In this document: positions 6,636-8,441 of the stretch, piece by piece
Position numbering within the stretch: the stretch's first letter is position 1
Layout: every line of letters starts with the position of its first letter
DNA from: an uncultured Actinomycetes bacterium
GTDB lineage: Bacteria; Actinomycetota; Actinomycetes; Nanopelagicales; Nanopelagicaceae
Length of the DNA stretch: 8,441 bases
Reading direction: 5' to 3'
Assembly: GCA_903953805.1 (NCBI GenBank)
Contig: CAJBLC010000078.1
Span: forward strand, 1 to 8,441
The notes under the pieces: generated by a model
Seen by the model: the letters and a program-made list of their open reading frames with translations, nothing else
Told to the model about the DNA's origin: nothing
The model's database searches: none
Position numbers and translations under genes: made by a program

Positions 6636-7211
6636 TTAGCGATTAGCTCCAGGAACCCAGAGTTGATCTCCCAATGACTTGTTCTCAACACGAGCAAGGA
6701 CGAAGAGAAGATCTGAGAGACGGTTCAAATACTTGGCAGTCAAAGGATTGACGCCTGCACCGAATGAGTGGATCGCATGCCAGGTTGAACGCTCTGCACG
6801 ACGTACAACTGTGCGAGATACGTGGAGCAGCGATGATGCTGGTGTTCCTGATGGAAGCACAAATGAGCGAAGCGGCTCGAGAGATTCGTTGAAGCGATCG
6901 ATCTGCTCTTCAAGGTAAGTAATCTGAGTTTCAAGAACACGGAGCGGCTCGAACTCTGGGTTATCGATCACTGGGGTACAGAGATCCGCGCCGACATCGA
7001 AGAGGTCGTTCTGAATGCGGACTAAGAGCTTGGTAATCGACTCGTTGGTGATGCCACCAAGGGAGAGAACTACTCCAATGCTTGAGTTAGCCTCATCGAC
7101 ATCGGCATATGCCTCAAGACGTGGGTCATTCTTTGAGGTACGAGACATATCTCCAAGAGATGTTGTGCCATCGTCGCCGGTTTTTGTATAGATACGAGTG
7201 AGGTTAACCAT
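6636..7211 (-). CDS. pduO: PduO-type cob(I)alamin adenosyltransferase
   Basis: A 191-residue cytosolic enzyme that transfers the adenosyl group of ATP to cob(I)alamin, making the adenosylcobalamin used by mutases and class II ribonucleotide reductase. The N-terminal ATP-binding motif YTKTGDDGTTSLG (8-20), VDEANSSIG (38-46), RTVVRRAER (133-141) and YLNRLSDLLFVLAR (161-174) are the PduO signatures and are intact. Length and trimer-forming helical layout fit the family. The PduO-murA pair is conserved in many actinobacteria, but there they are often co-directional near the ATP synthase genes, whereas here they are divergent and the ATP synthase genes are not adjacent. An in-frame TAG at 7223-7221 fixes the ATG at 7211. 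A role in salvage rather than de novo B12 synthesis is plausible but not decided here. Confidence 0.93.
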   Translation of the reverse strand: MVNLTRIYTKTGDDGTTSLGDMSRTSKNDPRLEAYADVDEANSSIGVVLSLGGITNESITKLLVRIQNDLFDVGADLCTPVIDNPEFEPLRVLETQITYLEEQIDRFNESLEPLRSFVLPSGTPASSLLHVSRTVVRRAERSTWHAIHSFGAGVNPLTAKYLNRLSDLLFVLARVENKSLGDQLWVPGANR

Positions 7212-7217
7212 GGGTTC

Positions 7218-7223
7218 AGCCTA
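7218..7223 (-). promoter_or_regulatory. -10 box of a predicted leaderless promoter for the adenosyltransferase gene
   Basis: On the minus strand this reads TAGGCT, then 6 nt (GAACCC) and the ATG at 7211. It fits TAnnnT at the same spacing as its neighbours but is otherwise GC-rich and lacks a clear -35, so it is weaker than the others. No Shine-Dalgarno sequence or B12 riboswitch fits in the 62-bp gap. Confidence 0.45.
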
Positions 7224-7233
7224 GGCGAACAAC

Positions 7234-7239
7234 TAGAAT
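7234..7239 (+). promoter_or_regulatory. -10 box for murA with a short leader
   Basis: TAGAAT matches five of six consensus bases and predicts initiation near 7246, giving a leader of about 28 nt before the murA ATG. The -35 region is not convincing. It is the only -10 candidate in the window that sits well upstream of its gene. Confidence 0.5.
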
Positions 7240-7261
7240 ACGACCACTTCAAAGATCGAAC

Positions 7262-7267
7262 AGGGGG
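7262..7267 (+). promoter_or_regulatory. Shine-Dalgarno sequence of murA
   Basis: AGGGGG lies 6 nt before the ATG at 7274, at proper ribosome-binding spacing. It supports this start and makes murA the one clearly leadered gene at a unit start in this window. Confidence 0.65.
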
Positions 7268-7273
7268 TTAACA

Positions 7274-8441
7274 ATGGCCGGAGATGCCTTTCGCGTCGTT
7301 GGCCCTGCCCGCCTCTCTGGCAGCGTTGCAGTGCGCGGAGCGAAGAATTCAGCTCTGAAATTGATGGCCGCCTCACTTCTGGCGCCAGGAAAGAACACTC
7401 TGCTCAATGTTCCAGATATCGCTGATGTCGAGATCATGTCCGAACTCCTTGAGCGCCTTGGCTGCACCGTCACCCATGATCGAAGCAACCACTCCCTCAC
7501 TATTGATGTCCCAGAGACGCCATCACATAAAGCTGATTACGATCTCGTTCGCAAAATGCGCGCATCGATCAATGTTCTTGGGCCACTCGTCACTCGCGTC
7601 GGTGAAGCCGATGTCGCACTCCCTGGTGGTGATGCAATCGGATCACGCGGTTTAGATTTCCATATCGAAGGTCTGCGTGCCCTTGGTGCCGATGTCCATC
7701 AAGAACACGGCTACGTCATTGCGAAGGCACCACAGGGCCTTACAGGTGCCACCGTCTCACTCGATTTCCCAAGCGTCGGTGCTACTGAGAACCTCATGAC
7801 AGCTGCTGTTCTTGCCAATGGCACAACCACCATTGAGAATGCCGCACGCGAACCAGATATCGTCGATATCGGTGAGTACCTCATCAAGATGGGCGCACGG
7901 ATCGAAGGCCTTGGCACTTCCACGATAACAATCACTGGTGTTAAGAGACTTTCCCCTGCTACCCACGCAACACTTCCGGATCGCATTGTCACTGGCACAT
8001 GGGCATTCGCTGCTGCGATGACCCAAGGCGATATCACCATTATCGGTGGCCGCCCCGGTCACTTAGAGATACCACTCGATAAACTCGTTGAAGCCGGTGC
8101 AGTTATCACTACAACTCCCGATGGCTTCCGCGTAAAGATGGACCGCCGCCCCAGCGCCGTAGATATTGCAACACTTCCCTACCCAGGATTCCCCACCGAC
8201 CTCCAGCCAATGGCGATCTGCATGAACGCCATCGCCGATGGTCACGCGTTAGTCACTGAGAATGTCTTTGAAGGCCGTTTCATGTTCGTCAACGAACTCA
8301 AGCGATTGGGTGCAACGATCACTGTCGATGGCCACCACGCAGCCGTTAACGGGCTCCCAATGCTCTCTGGCGCACCAGTGCAGGCAACTGATATTCGCGC
8401 AGGGGCTAGCCTCGTTCTTGCCGGCTTAGTCAGTGAAGGAA
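7274..8441 (+). CDS. murA: UDP-N-acetylglucosamine 1-carboxyvinyltransferase (3' end outside window)
   Basis: MurA adds enolpyruvate from PEP to UDP-GlcNAc, the first committed step of peptidoglycan synthesis, in the cytosol. The first 389 residues are visible, and about 30 should follow given the family length of about 420. GAKNSALK (22-29) with Lys24-Asn25 binds substrate. GGDAIGSRGLDFH (118-130) is the active-site loop, and PGFPTDLQPM (304-313) carries the catalytic-domain Asp309. The FEGRFMFVNEL block (332-342) is typical. The loop has Asp120 where E. coli has Cys115, the form known from mycobacteria and naturally insensitive to fosfomycin. The start is supported by AGGGGG 6 nt upstream. 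It is divergent from the PduO-type gene. The C-terminal substrate-binding Arg lies past the window edge. Confidence 0.97.
   Translation, partial: MAGDAFRVVGPARLSGSVAVRGAKNSALKLMAASLLAPGKNTLLNVPDIADVEIMSELLERLGCTVTHDRSNHSLTIDVPETPSHKADYDLVRKMRASINVLGPLVTRVGEADVALPGGDAIGSRGLDFHIEGLRALGADVHQEHGYVIAKAPQGLTGATVSLDFPSVGATENLMTAAVLANGTTTIENAAREPDIVDIGEYLIKMGARIEGLGTSTITITGVKRLSPATHATLPDRIVTGTWAFAAAMTQGDITIIGGRPGHLEIPLDKLVEAGAVITTTPDGFRVKMDRRPSAVDIATLPYPGFPTDLQPMAICMNAIADGHALVTENVFEGRFMFVNELKRLGATITVDGHHAAVNGLPMLSGAPVQATDIRAGASLVLAGLVSEG

Noticed and set aside
6622..6637. Small stem AACC/GGTT at the end of the secreted-protein gene
   Set aside because: Only 4 bp of pairing and no following T-run. 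Such stems occur by chance.
7212..7273. Cobalamin riboswitch upstream of the adenosyltransferase gene
   Set aside because: The gap is only 62 bp and shared with murA, far too short for the riboswitch, and no B12-box-like sequence is seen.
7631..7633. Loss of the MurA active-site Cys as a sign of a pseudogene
   Set aside because: Asp at this position is a known functional variant, and the frame and other active-site residues are intact.
7711..8062. Two overlapping minus-strand open frames inside murA
   Set aside because: Both are antisense to conserved murA sequence and have no recognisable protein features.

Overview
The window looks like chromosomal core sequence from a member of the Actinomycetota with moderate GC (about half, by eye) and a very compact genome. 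Three things point there. A DUF4032-type kinase-like protein is present, along with a small C-x2-C ... H-x2-C protein of a kind I know from Streptomyces. MurA carries the mycobacterial-type Asp in place of the catalytic Cys. A PduO-type cobalamin adenosyltransferase sits next to murA, a familiar actinobacterial neighbourhood. The low GC for the phylum and the near absence of intergenic DNA recall streamlined freshwater actinobacteria such as Nanopelagicales (acI), but this placement is inference. I see no insertion sequence, phage gene, CRISPR array, tRNA or rRNA, and no stretch over 300 bases without a gene.

Layout, left to right: (1) 1-354 minus, N-terminal part of a DUF4032 protein; (2) 403-1530 plus, AI-2E/PerM-family membrane protein; (3) 1534-2244 minus, alpha/beta hydrolase; (4) 2267-3730 plus, aldehyde dehydrogenase; (5) 3737-4069 minus, small zinc-finger-like protein; (6) 4098-6633 plus, a three-gene operon (ABC ATPase, ABC-2 permease, secreted protein of unknown function) whose genes overlap by ATGA; (7) 6636-7211 minus, cob(I)alamin adenosyltransferase; (8) 7274 to the end, plus, murA lacking its last ~30 codons.

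The transcription units alternate strand perfectly. Every convergent junction is only 2-6 bp, and every divergent junction is 22-62 bp and must hold two promoters. Six of the eight units have a -10-like hexamer exactly 6 nt before the start codon and no Shine-Dalgarno sequence, which predicts leaderless mRNAs starting at the A or G of the start codon. murA is the clear exception, with a purine-rich ribosome binding site and a predicted short leader.

Functionally the window is a mix of cell-envelope synthesis (murA), cofactor activation (PduO), aldehyde and ester metabolism (ALDH, hydrolase) and membrane transport. The least understood unit is 4098-6633. There an exporter of the DrrAB type is translationally coupled to an exported protein with a Lys/Thr/Ala-rich tether and a four-cysteine C-terminal domain.
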